A DNA stretch of 64,000 bases from T1Sed10-7 sp046540855. Its GTDB lineage: Bacteria; Actinomycetota; Nitriliruptoria; Nitriliruptorales; Nitriliruptoraceae. The stretch is from assembly GCA_046540855.1 (NCBI GenBank), contig JBKHEJ010000001.1, positions 6,436 through 70,435 of the forward strand, read 5' to 3'. Of this stretch, positions 1-8,662 are shown piece after piece. A model generated the notes under the pieces. It saw nothing but the letters and a program-made list of their open reading frames with translations. It had not been told where the DNA came from and searched no databases. A program made the translations under genes and the position numbers. How positions within the stretch are numbered: the stretch's first letter is position 1; every line of letters begins with the position of its first letter.

Positions 1-287
1 AGGTTGATGGCGGCCATGGACGAGCAGCACGCCCGGTCGACCGTGTAGGCGACCCGGTGTGGTGGGATCCCGGCCTCGATGAGCACCTGCCGGGCGATGG
101 AACGATCCGCACCCGGCAGGTTCACGCCGGTGGCGACCTCCTCGACGTCCTCGGCCGGGACACCGGCCCGGTCGATGGCCTCGGCGTACACCACGGCGCC
201 GAGCTCCGGGAGCGTGAGGTCCCTCAGGGCGCCGCCGAAGCGACCGAAGGGGCTGCGGGCGGAGCTGACGAGAACGACGTCGTGCAT
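1..287 (-). CDS. Thiolase (acetyl-CoA acetyltransferase family), N-terminal part only
   Basis: Partial gene cut by the window edge; 95 N-terminal residues are visible. It opens with the thiolase-type start MHDVVLVSSARSPFGRFGG and reaches the nucleophile region RACCSSMAAI, where Cys88 is the residue expected to be acylated. Known role of the family: thiolytic cleavage or condensation of acyl-CoAs in the cytoplasm. GGAAGG lies just upstream of the ATG. It sits 82 bp downstream of the CoA-transferase on the same strand, so the two are probably co-transcribed and act on related CoA esters. Substrate chain length cannot be judged from this fragment. Confidence 0.9.
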   Translation of the reverse strand, partial: MHDVVLVSSARSPFGRFGGALRDLTLPELGAVVYAEAIDRAGVPAEDVEEVATGVNLPGADRSIARQVLIEAGIPPHRVAYTVDRACCSSMAAIN

Positions 288-369
288 GGTGCGCCTTCCG
301 GCTCGGGGTGGGACGGGTGGGTGGTGGGCGGCGGCGACGGGGCGAAGCGGCGGCATCGCGCCGGCCGGG

Positions 370-1596
370 TCAGATCACCCCGTCGGCACGCAGGGTCGCG
401 ACCTCCTCAGCGGAGCGGCCGAGCTGCTCGGTCAGGATCCGCTCCGCGTGCTCACCGAGCCGGGGCGCGGGCCGGGTGATGGGGGTGGTGCTCGCCGACA
501 GCTTCGCCGCGGGGCCCACCAGCCGGACCTGGCCGAGGACGGGGTCGGGCACGTCGATGAGCAGCTGGCGGGCGGCGAGGTGCTCGCAGGCGACGATGTC
601 CTCCGCCGTCTGGACCGCACCGACGGGGAGCCCCGCCGCGAGCAGCTGCTCGGTCGCCTCCTGGCGGGTGCGGTCGGCGAACCAGGCCTCGATCGTGCGC
701 CCGAGCTCGCCGCTCATGTTGCGCGCCCGCTCCGGCCCTGAGGTGGTCACGCCCTCGACACCGACGAGGTCCGGCCGGCCGATCGCGTCGCAGAACCGAC
801 CCCAGTCGCGCTCGGTCGCCACGATCAGCGCGACCCAGCCGTCCGAGCAGGCGAAGGGGCCCCACGGGGCCATGTACAGCTCACGGCCCCGCTGGAGGAC
901 GTCGCCGGCGAGGGAGTAGGCGCTGACCGAGCGCTCGGCTAGCGCCACCATGGAGTCGTACATGGAGACGTCGATGTACTGGCCCTGGCCGGTACGGGTG
1001 CGCTGGAGCAGCGCGAGCACGATCGCGTGCGCGGCGTTCATGCCGGAGACGATGTCGCCGAGCGCGACCCCGAGCCAGGTCGGCGGGCCGTCGGCCTGGC
1101 CGGCGGTGTGCATGAGCCCCCCCATCGCCTGCGCGACGATGTCGTAGGCGGGGCGGCCGCTGTAGGGGCCGGTGAAGCCCTCCATCGTGCCGAACCCGGA
1201 GATCGTGGCGTACACGAGCCCGGGGTTCTCGGCGCGCAGGTCCTCGTAGCCGAGCCCGAGGCTGTCGAGCAGGCCAGGCCGGAAGTTCTCGATCACCACG
1301 TCCGCGTCGCGGGCGAGCTCGCGGAAGATCCCCTGGCCGCGCTCGTCCTTCAGATCGAGGGTGAGGCTGCGCTTGTTCCGGTTGAAGCGCAGGAAGTAGC
1401 CGCTCTGCCGCTCCCCGGCATCGTTGGTCACGATCGGGGCGCCGCCGCGCGCGGTGTCACCGCTGCCGGGGCGCTCGACCTTGATGACGTCCGCGCCCTG
1501 GTCGGCGAGCATCATGGAGCAGTAGGGTCCCGCCACCTGGATCTCGAAGCTGAGGACCTTGATGCCGTCGAGCGGCTTGGGTGCCGGGTCCGCCAT
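370..1596 (-). CDS. CaiB/BaiF family (class III) CoA-transferase
   Basis: 408 residues, normal length for the family, which moves CoA between carboxylic acids through an aspartyl-CoA thioester. The N-terminal fold is typical (LDGIKVLSFE, then MLADQGADVIKVERPGSGD). The likely catalytic Asp181 lies in VALGDIVSGM, and VIENFRPG is also present. The ATG at 1596 is preceded by AGGAG. The frame stays open far upstream, but that extension has no family similarity. The gene is divergent from the AtuA-like gene, with an operator dyad (1661-1680) between them. It probably activates the acid entering the CoA pathway encoded around it; the actual acid is unknown. Confidence 0.92.
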   Translation of the reverse strand: MADPAPKPLDGIKVLSFEIQVAGPYCSMMLADQGADVIKVERPGSGDTARGGAPIVTNDAGERQSGYFLRFNRNKRSLTLDLKDERGQGIFRELARDADVVIENFRPGLLDSLGLGYEDLRAENPGLVYATISGFGTMEGFTGPYSGRPAYDIVAQAMGGLMHTAGQADGPPTWLGVALGDIVSGMNAAHAIVLALLQRTRTGQGQYIDVSMYDSMVALAERSVSAYSLAGDVLQRGRELYMAPWGPFACSDGWVALIVATERDWGRFCDAIGRPDLVGVEGVTTSGPERARNMSGELGRTIEAWFADRTRQEATEQLLAAGLPVGAVQTAEDIVACEHLAARQLLIDVPDPVLGQVRLVGPAAKLSASTTPITRPAPRLGEHAERILTEQLGRSAEEVATLRADGVI

Positions 1597-1660
1597 GGCA
1601 GGCTCCTGGGGTTCGTGGCGAGGTGATCCGCTCGGCGGCGGCCGGTGCCGACGCGCGGGT

Positions 1661-1680
1661 GCAAGCGAGCGTTTGTTCGT
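1661..1680. promoter_or_regulatory. Operator dyad, divergent CoA-transferase/AtuA promoters
   Basis: GCAAGCGAGCGTTTGTTCGT matches the 20-bp consensus nCGAACGAnCGnTCGTTCGn seen across the window, with degenerate arms. It lies in the 249-bp gap between divergent starts at 1596 and 1846, so one bound repressor could affect both. Regulator assignment (TetR at 5628) is inference. Confidence 0.6.
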
Positions 1681-1845
1681 GTACGGTAGGTGGCCGGCGG
1701 GGCTCGGGCAAGTCCCGGGGACCGCCGCCGTCGTGCCCGTGCACGGTCGGTCGCGCGAGGGCGCGGCCGACCGGCACCGGGGGCTCGGCGGCATCACGGA
1801 CGACGGAGACCGACGCCGCGCGCGTCGGGGTTCGATGGGAGAGGC

Positions 1846-3201
1846 ATGAAGACCGTACGGCTCGGCAGCGGCTCCGCCTACTGGGGCGACCTGATGGAAC
1901 CGGCGGTCGAGCTCGCCGAGCGGGGCGGGCTCGACTACCTCAGCTTCGACCACCTCGCTGAGCTGACCCTGGCGATCCTCCAGCGGCAGCGCTCCAAGGA
2001 CCCCTCGCGCGGCTACATCGCCGACATCGTCCCCTGGATGGAGGCGATCCTGCCGATCGCCCGTCGCAACGGCACGAAGCTCATCACCAACGCCGGGGGT
2101 GCGAACCCGCCCGCAGCTGGTGAGCGGGTGGTCGAGATCGCCCGCGCGCACGGGCTGGTCGGCACGAAGGTCGCGGTGGTCACCGGCGATGACGTGCACC
2201 AGGCCATGCTCGACCTGCACGCCGAGGGCCACGCCTTCCCCAACCTCGACACCGGCGAGGTGGACCTCTCCCGCGTGCTGGACCGGATCATCGCGGCCAA
2301 CGCCTACATCGGTGCCGAGGGCATCATCACGGGCCTCGAGCAGGGCGCGGACGTCGTGGTCACGGGCCGGGCGTCGGACAACGCGTTGTACGCGGGCCCC
2401 CTGATGCACGAGTTCGGCTGGACCTACGACGACGTCGAGAAGGTCGGTGCGGCGGTCACGATCGGGCACCTGCTGGAGTGCGCGGCACTCGCCAGCGGGT
2501 CCCTGTCCAACCTCTGGCAGGAAGCCCGCCCCCTGTCGCGCATCGGCTTCCCCTTCGCTGACGTCGACGAGGAGGCGACCGCGCTGTTCAGCAAGCTGGA
2601 GGGCACCGGCGGGCTCGTCACCGAGCTGACCCTCAAGGAGCAACTGGTCTACGAGATCGCCGACCCGACGAGCTACCTCATGCCCGATGGCATCGCGGAC
2701 TTCACCGCGCCGACCTTCGCCCAGGTCGGCCCGGACCGGGTCGAGGCCACCGGGATGACCGGCAGGGCCCGTCCGGACCAGCTCAAGGTCTGCGTCGGGT
2801 TCGAGGACGGCTGGATCGGCGAGGGGGTCGCGATGTTCTCCTGGCCCGACGCCTACGCCAAGGCGCGTAACGGCGAGGAGATCGTGCGCGACCGACTGGG
2901 GATGCTCGGGGTCTCCCCGCGCGAGATCGTGTTCGAGTACCTCGGCGTCAACACCCTGCACGGGCCGACCGCGCCCGAGCCCTCCGGTGACCTCAACGAG
3001 GTCGGTCTGCGCGTAGCGGCCCACTGCGACACCCGCGCCGAGGCCGAGGTGGTCCGCCGCGAGATCCTGCACCTGTGGACCCTCGGCGGGGTCGGCTCGG
3101 CGATCATGCCGCCCGGGCGGCCCCGGCCGGTCACCAGCCTGTGGCCGACGCTCATCCCGCGCGACGCGGTCCAGGTCGACGTCCAGCTGCTGGAGGCCTG
3201 A
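1846..3201 (+). CDS. AtuA family protein (DUF1446), N-terminal module
   Basis: 451 residues matching the large module of acyclic terpene utilization protein AtuA: MKTVRLGSGSAYWGD at the start, then GLDYLSFDHLAELT, TNAGGANP, VVTGRASDNALYAGPL and LGVNTLHGP. The full-length AtuA I know of is near 590 residues and carries a further small C-terminal domain. Here that domain is a separate gene (4014-4322) with an enoyl-CoA hydratase between. The biochemical function of AtuA is not established; in pseudomonads it is encoded with a geranyl-CoA carboxylase. A carboxylase also follows here at 7060-10304. ATG 1846 follows GGGAGAGGC. Readings from further upstream lack similarity. Confidence 0.85.
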   Translation: MKTVRLGSGSAYWGDLMEPAVELAERGGLDYLSFDHLAELTLAILQRQRSKDPSRGYIADIVPWMEAILPIARRNGTKLITNAGGANPPAAGERVVEIARAHGLVGTKVAVVTGDDVHQAMLDLHAEGHAFPNLDTGEVDLSRVLDRIIAANAYIGAEGIITGLEQGADVVVTGRASDNALYAGPLMHEFGWTYDDVEKVGAAVTIGHLLECAALASGSLSNLWQEARPLSRIGFPFADVDEEATALFSKLEGTGGLVTELTLKEQLVYEIADPTSYLMPDGIADFTAPTFAQVGPDRVEATGMTGRARPDQLKVCVGFEDGWIGEGVAMFSWPDAYAKARNGEEIVRDRLGMLGVSPREIVFEYLGVNTLHGPTAPEPSGDLNEVGLRVAAHCDTRAEAEVVRREILHLWTLGGVGSAIMPPGRPRPVTSLWPTLIPRDAVQVDVQLLEA

Positions 3202-3204
3202 GCG

Positions 3205-4017
3205 GTGCTGCGCGAGGAACGCTCGAAGGACCGGGTCCTCACGCTCACGCTCGCGGCGCCCGAGCGGCGCAACGCGCTCGACTACGCCGCGGTGCGCGAG
3301 CTGTGCGATGCCCTGCGTGCCGCTGATGCCGACCCGGACGTCCGCGCCGTCCTGCTGCAGGCCGACGGCAAGGTGTTCTCCGCCGGGGCCAACCTGAGGG
3401 AGTTCCAGGCCGAGCTCGCCTCCTCCGCCACCGACTTCTACGAGTCGGGTGCGGTGTGGGAGGAGCTGTTCACGCTCGTGCCGACCCTCGGCACCCCGCT
3501 GGTGATCGCGGTGCACGGCCCGGCGCGGGCCGGTGCCGTCGGCCTCGTGGCGCTCGGCGACCTCGTGCTGGCCTCGCCCTCGGCGGACTTCAGCCTCAGC
3601 GAGATCAAGATCGGGCTGTTCCCGATCATGGTGCTGCCGATGGTGCAGCGGGTGGTCGGGTACCGGGCCGCCCAGGACCTCGCGCTCACCGGCCGGGTGA
3701 TCGGCGCCGAGGAGGCTCACGCCATCGGCCTGGTCAGCCGCGTGGTCGGTGACGACGAGCTGCGCGCTCGGGCCCACGAGGTGGCGGCCGAGCTGGCTGC
3801 CAGCGCGCCCCGTGCCCTGGCCTACGGACGGCAGCTGCTCGCGCGCCTCGCCGACCTGCCCTACGCCGAAGCGGTCCACCACGCCCGCACGATGCGCGGC
3901 ACCTTCCTGCACACCCCGGACATCCACGAAGGCGTCGCCGCCTTCCTCGACAAGCGTGCACCTCAGTGGCACACGCCCGATCCCGCCCGTCCGGCAACCG
4001 AGGAGGACCTCTCGTGA
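3205..4017 (+). CDS. Enoyl-CoA hydratase/isomerase family protein
   Basis: 270 residues with a GTG start 4 bp after the preceding stop. Crotonase features: the acyl-CoA binding loop DGKVFSAGANLREF (oxyanion backbone), then AVHGPARAGAVGLVALGDLVLAS, where crotonases normally have GGG before the second oxyanion glycine. The Glu pair expected for water activation is not obvious, so isomerase, hydratase or hydrolase activity is open. It is translationally coupled to the small AtuA-type gene by a GTGA overlap. It is probably the hydratase step of the same CoA ester pathway; the substrate is unknown. Confidence 0.88.
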   Translation: MLREERSKDRVLTLTLAAPERRNALDYAAVRELCDALRAADADPDVRAVLLQADGKVFSAGANLREFQAELASSATDFYESGAVWEELFTLVPTLGTPLVIAVHGPARAGAVGLVALGDLVLASPSADFSLSEIKIGLFPIMVLPMVQRVVGYRAAQDLALTGRVIGAEEAHAIGLVSRVVGDDELRARAHEVAAELAASAPRALAYGRQLLARLADLPYAEAVHHARTMRGTFLHTPDIHEGVAAFLDKRAPQWHTPDPARPATEEDLS

Positions 4018-4322
4018 AGCTCGTCGACATCGCGTACGCCCGGTCGGGCGACAAGGGTGACGTCTCCAACATCGGCGTCATCGCCAAGGATCCCGCGGAC
4101 TACGAGCGCATCGGGCGGGCGCTGACGCCGGAGCGGATCCGCGCGCACTTCGGCGAGTGGGTGCAGGGCGAGGTGACCGTCTACCCGATGCCCAACATCC
4201 ACAGCTACAACGTCGTCTGCGAGCGCTCCTTGGGCGGTGGCGCCACCAGCACGGTCCGCTTCGACCAGACCGGCAAGGCCATGAGCACCGCGCTGCTACG
4301 GCTCGAGCTCGAGGAGGACTGA
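4014..4322 (+). CDS. Small AtuA C-terminal-domain protein
   Basis: 102 residues corresponding to the small domain that ends full-length AtuA proteins (VKLVDIAYARSGDKGDVSNIGV, then HSYNVVCERSLGGGATSTVRFDQTGKA). The start is GTG 4014, which overlaps the hydratase stop as GTGA; an ATG 48 bp upstream lies inside the hydratase and is less likely. It presumably assembles with the 451-residue AtuA module encoded two genes upstream to rebuild the two-domain protein. That is inference from domain architecture, not visible interaction evidence. Confidence 0.85.
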   Translation: MKLVDIAYARSGDKGDVSNIGVIAKDPADYERIGRALTPERIRAHFGEWVQGEVTVYPMPNIHSYNVVCERSLGGGATSTVRFDQTGKAMSTALLRLELEED

Positions 4323-4367
4323 GCCGCCACGCACCCGCTCCGACCCGCCCCCGCTGTGGAGGACGAC

Positions 4368-5441
4368 GTGCCCGACCTGTTCGACCCGCTCACCCTGCGC
4401 TCGGTGACCCTGCGCAACCGCCTCGGGGTCGCCCCGATGTGTCAGTACTCGGCCGTGGACGGGGTCCCGAACGAGTGGCACCTCGTCCACCTCGCCTCGC
4501 GCGCGGTCGGTGGCAACGGGCTCGTCATCGCCGAGGCCACCGGGGTGGTGCCGGAGGGGCGGATCTCGCCGGGCTGCCTCGGCCTGTGGAACGACACCCA
4601 GACGGAGGCGTTCGCGCGCATCACCGCGCTCGTGCGGGCTGGCGGCGCGGTGCCAGCGATCCAGCTCGGGCACGCCGGCCGCAAGGCCTCCACCGCCGTA
4701 CCCGCCGACGGGGAGGGCCCGATCGGACCGGACGAGGGCGGCTGGCCGACCGTCGCCCCGAGCCCGCTGCCCTTCGCGGAGGGCTTCCCCGTCCCGCACG
4801 AGCTGACCGTGGCCGAGATCGCCGCGCTGGTCGGCGCGTTCCGGGCCGCCGCCGAGCGGGCGCTCGCGGCCGGGTTCGAGCTGCTCGAGCTGCACGGCGC
4901 CCACGGCTACCTGATGCACAGCTTCCACTCCCCGGTGTCCAACCGGCGCGAGGACGCCTACGGCGGCGACCTGCTCGGACGGACCCGCTTCACCCGTGAG
5001 ATCGTCGACGCGGTCCGTGAGGTCTGGCCGGAGAAGCTCCCGCTCGCGGTGCGGCTGTCCACGACCGACTGGATCGAGGGCGGCTGGACCGTGGAGGACT
5101 CGGTCGAGCTGTCGAGGTGGCTGCGCGACGCCGGGGTCGACCTGATCGACTGCAGCTCCGGCGGGGCGGCACCGGGCGTGGCGATCCCGACCGGGCCCGG
5201 GTACCAGGTCCCCTTCGCCGAGCAGATCCGCCGCGAGGCGGGGATCGCCACCGCGGCGGTGGGAATGATCACCGAGCCCGTGCAGGCGCAGGCCATCATC
5301 GCCGAAGGCTCGGCCGACGTGGTCCTGCTCGCCCGCGAGTCGCTGCGTGACCCCTACTTCCCGCGCCGCGCCGCAGCCGAGCTCGGCATGCTCGAGCGGC
5401 TCGAGGCACCGACCCCGTACCGCCGCGCATGGGCCTCCTGA
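4368..5441 (+). CDS. Old Yellow Enzyme family NADH:flavin oxidoreductase (YqjM-like)
   Basis: 357 residues forming an FMN-binding TIM barrel. Visible signatures are APMCQYSAVDGVPNEWH near the N-terminus, QLGHAGRKAS, HGAHGYLMHSFHSP followed by NRREDAYGG, and a C-terminal phosphate-binding VGMITEP/ADVVLLARESLRDPYFPRRAA. The family reduces activated C=C bonds of enones or enoyl thioesters; the 2,4-dienoyl-CoA reductase extension is absent. GTG 4368 is chosen because GGAGG precedes it by 5 nt; an in-frame GTG at 4356 lacks a ribosome site. It is last in the AtuA operon and would supply a reduction step for an unsaturated intermediate. Confidence 0.92.
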   Translation: MPDLFDPLTLRSVTLRNRLGVAPMCQYSAVDGVPNEWHLVHLASRAVGGNGLVIAEATGVVPEGRISPGCLGLWNDTQTEAFARITALVRAGGAVPAIQLGHAGRKASTAVPADGEGPIGPDEGGWPTVAPSPLPFAEGFPVPHELTVAEIAALVGAFRAAAERALAAGFELLELHGAHGYLMHSFHSPVSNRREDAYGGDLLGRTRFTREIVDAVREVWPEKLPLAVRLSTTDWIEGGWTVEDSVELSRWLRDAGVDLIDCSSGGAAPGVAIPTGPGYQVPFAEQIRREAGIATAAVGMITEPVQAQAIIAEGSADVVLLARESLRDPYFPRRAAAELGMLERLEAPTPYRRAWAS

Positions 5442-5627
5442 GGTGCAGTGCCCGGACCCGTCGGACGGCCAAGGCCGGCCGCATGCTTGCCGCGCTAGGC
5501 TCACCTCGCCCGCGTCCGTCCGCGGGTTGCGCTGGCGGTTGGCCGATCGGCCTCGCGCTCCGGGGGTCGGTGACCGAGCGTCATCCCGTCCCGGGCGCGT
5601 ACCGGGCCTATCGACGAAGGCAGGACC

Positions 5628-6227
5628 GTGGCACAGATAACCGCTGAGGCGCCGACCCGGGCGCGGATCGTCGATGCGGCGGTCGACCTGTTCCACCGGC
5701 AGGGCTACAACGCCACCTCGCTGCGCCAGATCGCCGATGAGGTCGGGCTGCAGGTGGGCAGCCTCTACAACCACATGGCCTCCAAGGAGCAGCTGCTCTA
5801 CGACATCATGCGCGAGGTGATGGAGGAGCTCATCGAACACACCGAGGAGGAGATGGCTGCGGCCGGTCCGGACCCCATCGAACGGGTGCGGGCGTTCCTG
5901 CGGGCGTCGATCCACTTCCACGCGACCCGCCAGAAACAGACCTTCATCGGCAACACGGAGCTGCGGGGGCTCTCCTCCGAGCACCGCAGCGAGGTGGTGG
6001 CCCTGCGCGACCGCTACGAGTCGATCCTCCGGGAGGCGCTCCAGACCGCCCAGGACGAGGGTTCGCTCGACCTCGAGGACGTCCAGCTCGCGACCTTCGC
6101 GGCGTTGGCGCTGTGCACCTCGGTCGCGACCTGGTACCGGCCCGACGGCCGGCTCTCCCTCGAGGACCTCGACCGGCTCCTGCCAGGCTTCTTCGGCCCG
6201 CTGTGCCGGGCGACCGACCGTAGCTGA
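5628..6227 (+). CDS. TetR/AcrR family transcriptional repressor
   Basis: 199 residues. The N-terminal TetR helix-turn-helix spans roughly residues 12-56 (ARIVDAAVDLFHRQGYNATS, then LRQIADEVGLQVGSLYNHMA), followed by an all-helical ligand-binding and dimerization region. The start is GTG 5628 after GAAGGCAGGA. It is the only DNA-binding regulator in the window and lies amid genes carrying a shared palindromic operator, so I infer that it is the repressor for that site. No good copy of the dyad is visible in its own 186-bp upstream gap, so autoregulation is not supported. Fatty-acid or acyl-CoA-type ligands are common for such neighbours but unproven here. Confidence 0.93.
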   Translation: MAQITAEAPTRARIVDAAVDLFHRQGYNATSLRQIADEVGLQVGSLYNHMASKEQLLYDIMREVMEELIEHTEEEMAAAGPDPIERVRAFLRASIHFHATRQKQTFIGNTELRGLSSEHRSEVVALRDRYESILREALQTAQDEGSLDLEDVQLATFAALALCTSVATWYRPDGRLSLEDLDRLLPGFFGPLCRATDRS

Positions 6228-6288
6228 GGGCCAGGCCGCACCGCCGCGCTGGGCTCGCTGCGACGCGCGTCGAGGTGGCGTTCGCCGC

Positions 6289-6308
6289 GCGAGCGAACGC
6301 ACGTTAGT
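6289..6308. promoter_or_regulatory. Operator dyad upstream of the MaoC gene
   Basis: GCGAGCGAACGCACGTTAGT fits the window consensus at about 15 of 20 positions. It lies within a wider palindromic stretch (CGCGCGAGCG ... GTTCGCGCG) ending 45 bp before the GTG at 6353. Confidence 0.65.
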
Positions 6309-6352
6309 GTTCGCGCGACGTGCGAGGTTCTTCGAGGACGGGAGGCACGCAG

Positions 6353-6874
6353 GTGGCAGACGGCGCCGAGGTCGCACCATCGCTCGAGTTCCGGCCCTAC
6401 GACCGGGCCTGGGAGGACTTCCCCCTCGGCACCTTCGTGCGCACCCGGGGGATGACGGTCACCGAGACCCACATCGTCAACTGGGCGAACCTCGCGGGCG
6501 ACTGGCTCCCACTGCACGTCGACCACCACGTCTCCGCCCGGACGCCCTTCGGGTCGGTCATCGCCCACGGGCCGCTCACCATCGCGCTGGCGCTGGGTCT
6601 GGTGATCCAGAGCGGCTTCTTCGGTGACTCGGTCATCGCCTGGCTGGGCCTGGACGAGGTCCGGCTGCCCCGGCCCGTCCTGCCGGGTGACACGATCTAC
6701 GTCCACGCCGAGGTGGTCGAGCACGTCGTGACCTCCAAGCCGCACCGGGGGCGCATCAGCCTCAGCTACGACGTGCGCAACCAGCGCGACGAGGTCGTGC
6801 TCACCTTCCGCTCCGGCTTCCTCATGTACCGGCGGGACGTCACGGACGCCAAGCCGGCCGGCGAGACGGGGTGA
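6353..6874 (+). CDS. MaoC-like hot-dog fold enoyl-CoA hydratase/dehydratase
   Basis: 173 residues of single hot-dog fold. Family motif: WANLAGDWLPLHVDHHVSA followed by GSVIAHGPLTIALA, giving the hydratase-2 catalytic Asp/His pair (D...H in GDWLPLHVD, with the helix starting at FGSVIAHG). GTG 6353 is favoured because GGAGG ends 7 nt upstream; the frame is open to 6320 without a ribosome site. An operator dyad precedes it. It likely hydrates an enoyl-CoA in the same pathway as the upstream crotonase and OYE genes. The true substrate could also be a non-CoA beta-methylmalyl-type compound. Confidence 0.88.
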   Translation: MADGAEVAPSLEFRPYDRAWEDFPLGTFVRTRGMTVTETHIVNWANLAGDWLPLHVDHHVSARTPFGSVIAHGPLTIALALGLVIQSGFFGDSVIAWLGLDEVRLPRPVLPGDTIYVHAEVVEHVVTSKPHRGRISLSYDVRNQRDEVVLTFRSGFLMYRRDVTDAKPAGETG

Positions 6875-6921
6875 GCTTCGAGTGCACCGGTTCGCTCTTG
6901 GTCGCCGCGCCGGACCGGTGC

Positions 6922-6951
6922 TAGCGTTGACCCGTACGAACGTTAGTTTTT
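6922..6951 (+). promoter_or_regulatory. Promoter (-10 TAGCGT) with operator dyad for the carboxylase operon
   Basis: TAGCGT at 6922-6927 resembles a -10 box. CCGTACGAACGTTAGTTTTT at 6932-6951 matches the dyad in its left and central parts. The operator begins 4 bp after the -10, a geometry repeated at other promoters here and consistent with repression at the start site. Confidence 0.6.
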
Positions 6952-7059
6952 GCTCGGGCCGGTCGGCTGGCCGAGCCCGGCTCGCACCGCGTGTGCGGAC
7001 CACGACGAATCGGGTGGTACGGGACGCCGGTGCGCTGGCCGGCGGGTGAGGAGACCAGG

Positions 7060-8607
7060 GTGAGCGAGGACCACGACGCTGGCGCCTTGCACGAGCGTGC
7101 CCGTCAGGCCAACGCGTCGGCGCGGCTCGGCGGCTCCGAGAAGCACCGCAACAAGCAGCTCGCCGCTGGCAAGATGCTCGTCCGCCAGCGGCTCGAGAAG
7201 CTGTTCGACGGCGACTGGGAGGTCGAGGACGGCCTGCTCACCCGCAGCGAGGAGGGGCTGCCGGGCGACGCCGTGGTGACCGCCTTCGGTCAGGTCCACG
7301 GCCGAACCGTCGGGGTCATCGCCAACGACTACACCGTCAAGGCGGGGACCTGGGGCCACAAGACCTTCAAGAAGATCACCCGCCTGCAGGAGCAGGCCGT
7401 GGAGCTGGGCGCGCCCATCGTCTACCTCGTCGACTCCGCGGGCGCCCGCATCACCGAGCAGTTCGAGTCCTACGTCGGCCGCAGCGCCTGGGGCAACATC
7501 TTCTACAACCAGATCCAGGTCTCCGGGCGCGTCCCGCAGCTGTGCGCGATGTTCGGCCCGTCGCCGGCAGGCTCGGCCTACATCCCGGCGCTGTGCGACC
7601 TGATCGTCATGGTCGAGGGCGAGGCCACCGCCTACCTCGGCTCGCCGCGGCTGGCGGAGATGGCGACCGGGGAGAAGGTCACCCTCGAGGAGATGGGTGG
7701 CGCACGGATGCACTGCACGAGGTCCGGGCTCGGTGACGTGCTCGTCGCCGACGAGGACGCGGCCATCGCCGCCCTGCGCGACTACCTCACCTTCGTGCCG
7801 GACCACTGGGAGGGCGAGCAACAGCTACGCCCCCCCGCCGCGCCCGCGAACCCGACCCCGATCGAGGAGATCGTCCCGGCCCGGGAGAACCTCGCCTTCG
7901 ACATGCACGAACTGATCCACGCGCTCGTGGACGCCGACTCGTGGTTCCCGATGAAGGGGCTGTGGGCCAAGGAGCTGGTGACCGGTTTCGCGCGGCTCGG
8001 CGGCCGGCCGATCGGCATCGTCGCGAACAACTCCAAGTTCCGTGGAGGGGTGATCTTCCCCGACTCCTCCGACAAGGCTGCCCGGTTCATCTGGCTGTGC
8101 AACGCCTACAACATCCCGCTGCTGTTCCTGCAGGACATCTCCGGGTTCATGATCGGCTCCGCGGTCGAGAAGCAGGGCATCATCCGGCACGGCGCGAAGA
8201 TGCTCTACGCCGTGTGCGAGGCCCGGGTGCCGCGCATCGCGGTCATGGTGCGCAAGGCCTACGGCGGTGGCTACCTCGCGATGTCCGGCGCGCCGACCAA
8301 CCCCGACGCGCAGCTCGCGCTGCCGACCGCCCGCCCGGCACTGATGGGTCCGGCCGCGGCGATCAACGCGATCTACGCCCGCAGGCTCGACGAGATGGAG
8401 GACCTCGACGAACGGCGGGCCTTCGTCATGGACAAGCAGGCCGAGTACGAGGAGGACATCGACATCTTCCAGGTCGCCTCCGACAACTCGGTCGAGGCGG
8501 TGGTCCCCGGTGACGAGCTGCGCGAGGAGCTCATCCGCCGCTTCCACCTCTACAGCCGCCGTCCGGTCCGCCCGCACGACCGCCGCAACGGCGTCTACCC
8601 GGTGTGA
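7060..8607 (+). CDS. Acyl-CoA carboxylase, carboxyltransferase (beta) subunit
   Basis: 515 residues, the usual length for propionyl-, methylcrotonyl- or geranyl-type carboxyltransferases, with the two crotonase-like halves. The first half has YLVDSAGARITEQFESYVG and PSPAGSAYIPALCD; the second has LLFLQDISGFMIG and RKAYGGGYLAMSGAPTNPDA. It transfers CO2 from carboxybiotin to an acyl-CoA alpha or gamma carbon in the cytoplasm. GTG 7060 follows AGGAG. Genes for the biotin carboxylase and biotin carrier follow directly, so all three parts of a holoenzyme are present. Proximity to AtuA genes favours a branched or methylcrotonyl-like substrate, but this is inference. Confidence 0.93.
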   Translation: MSEDHDAGALHERARQANASARLGGSEKHRNKQLAAGKMLVRQRLEKLFDGDWEVEDGLLTRSEEGLPGDAVVTAFGQVHGRTVGVIANDYTVKAGTWGHKTFKKITRLQEQAVELGAPIVYLVDSAGARITEQFESYVGRSAWGNIFYNQIQVSGRVPQLCAMFGPSPAGSAYIPALCDLIVMVEGEATAYLGSPRLAEMATGEKVTLEEMGGARMHCTRSGLGDVLVADEDAAIAALRDYLTFVPDHWEGEQQLRPPAAPANPTPIEEIVPARENLAFDMHELIHALVDADSWFPMKGLWAKELVTGFARLGGRPIGIVANNSKFRGGVIFPDSSDKAARFIWLCNAYNIPLLFLQDISGFMIGSAVEKQGIIRHGAKMLYAVCEARVPRIAVMVRKAYGGGYLAMSGAPTNPDAQLALPTARPALMGPAAAINAIYARRLDEMEDLDERRAFVMDKQAEYEEDIDIFQVASDNSVEAVVPGDELREELIRRFHLYSRRPVRPHDRRNGVYPV

Positions 8608-8662
8608 GGTTCCGTCACCGTCCCCTCTGAGGTCCCGCCACCTCCCGTCCGGAAGGCCTGCC

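Noticed and set aside
370..3972. Minus-strand open frame of 1200 codons across the CoA-transferase and the divergent AtuA/hydratase genes
   Set aside because: Only the last 408 codons have family similarity. The rest mirrors the strong plus-strand genes and is an artefact of high GC third positions.
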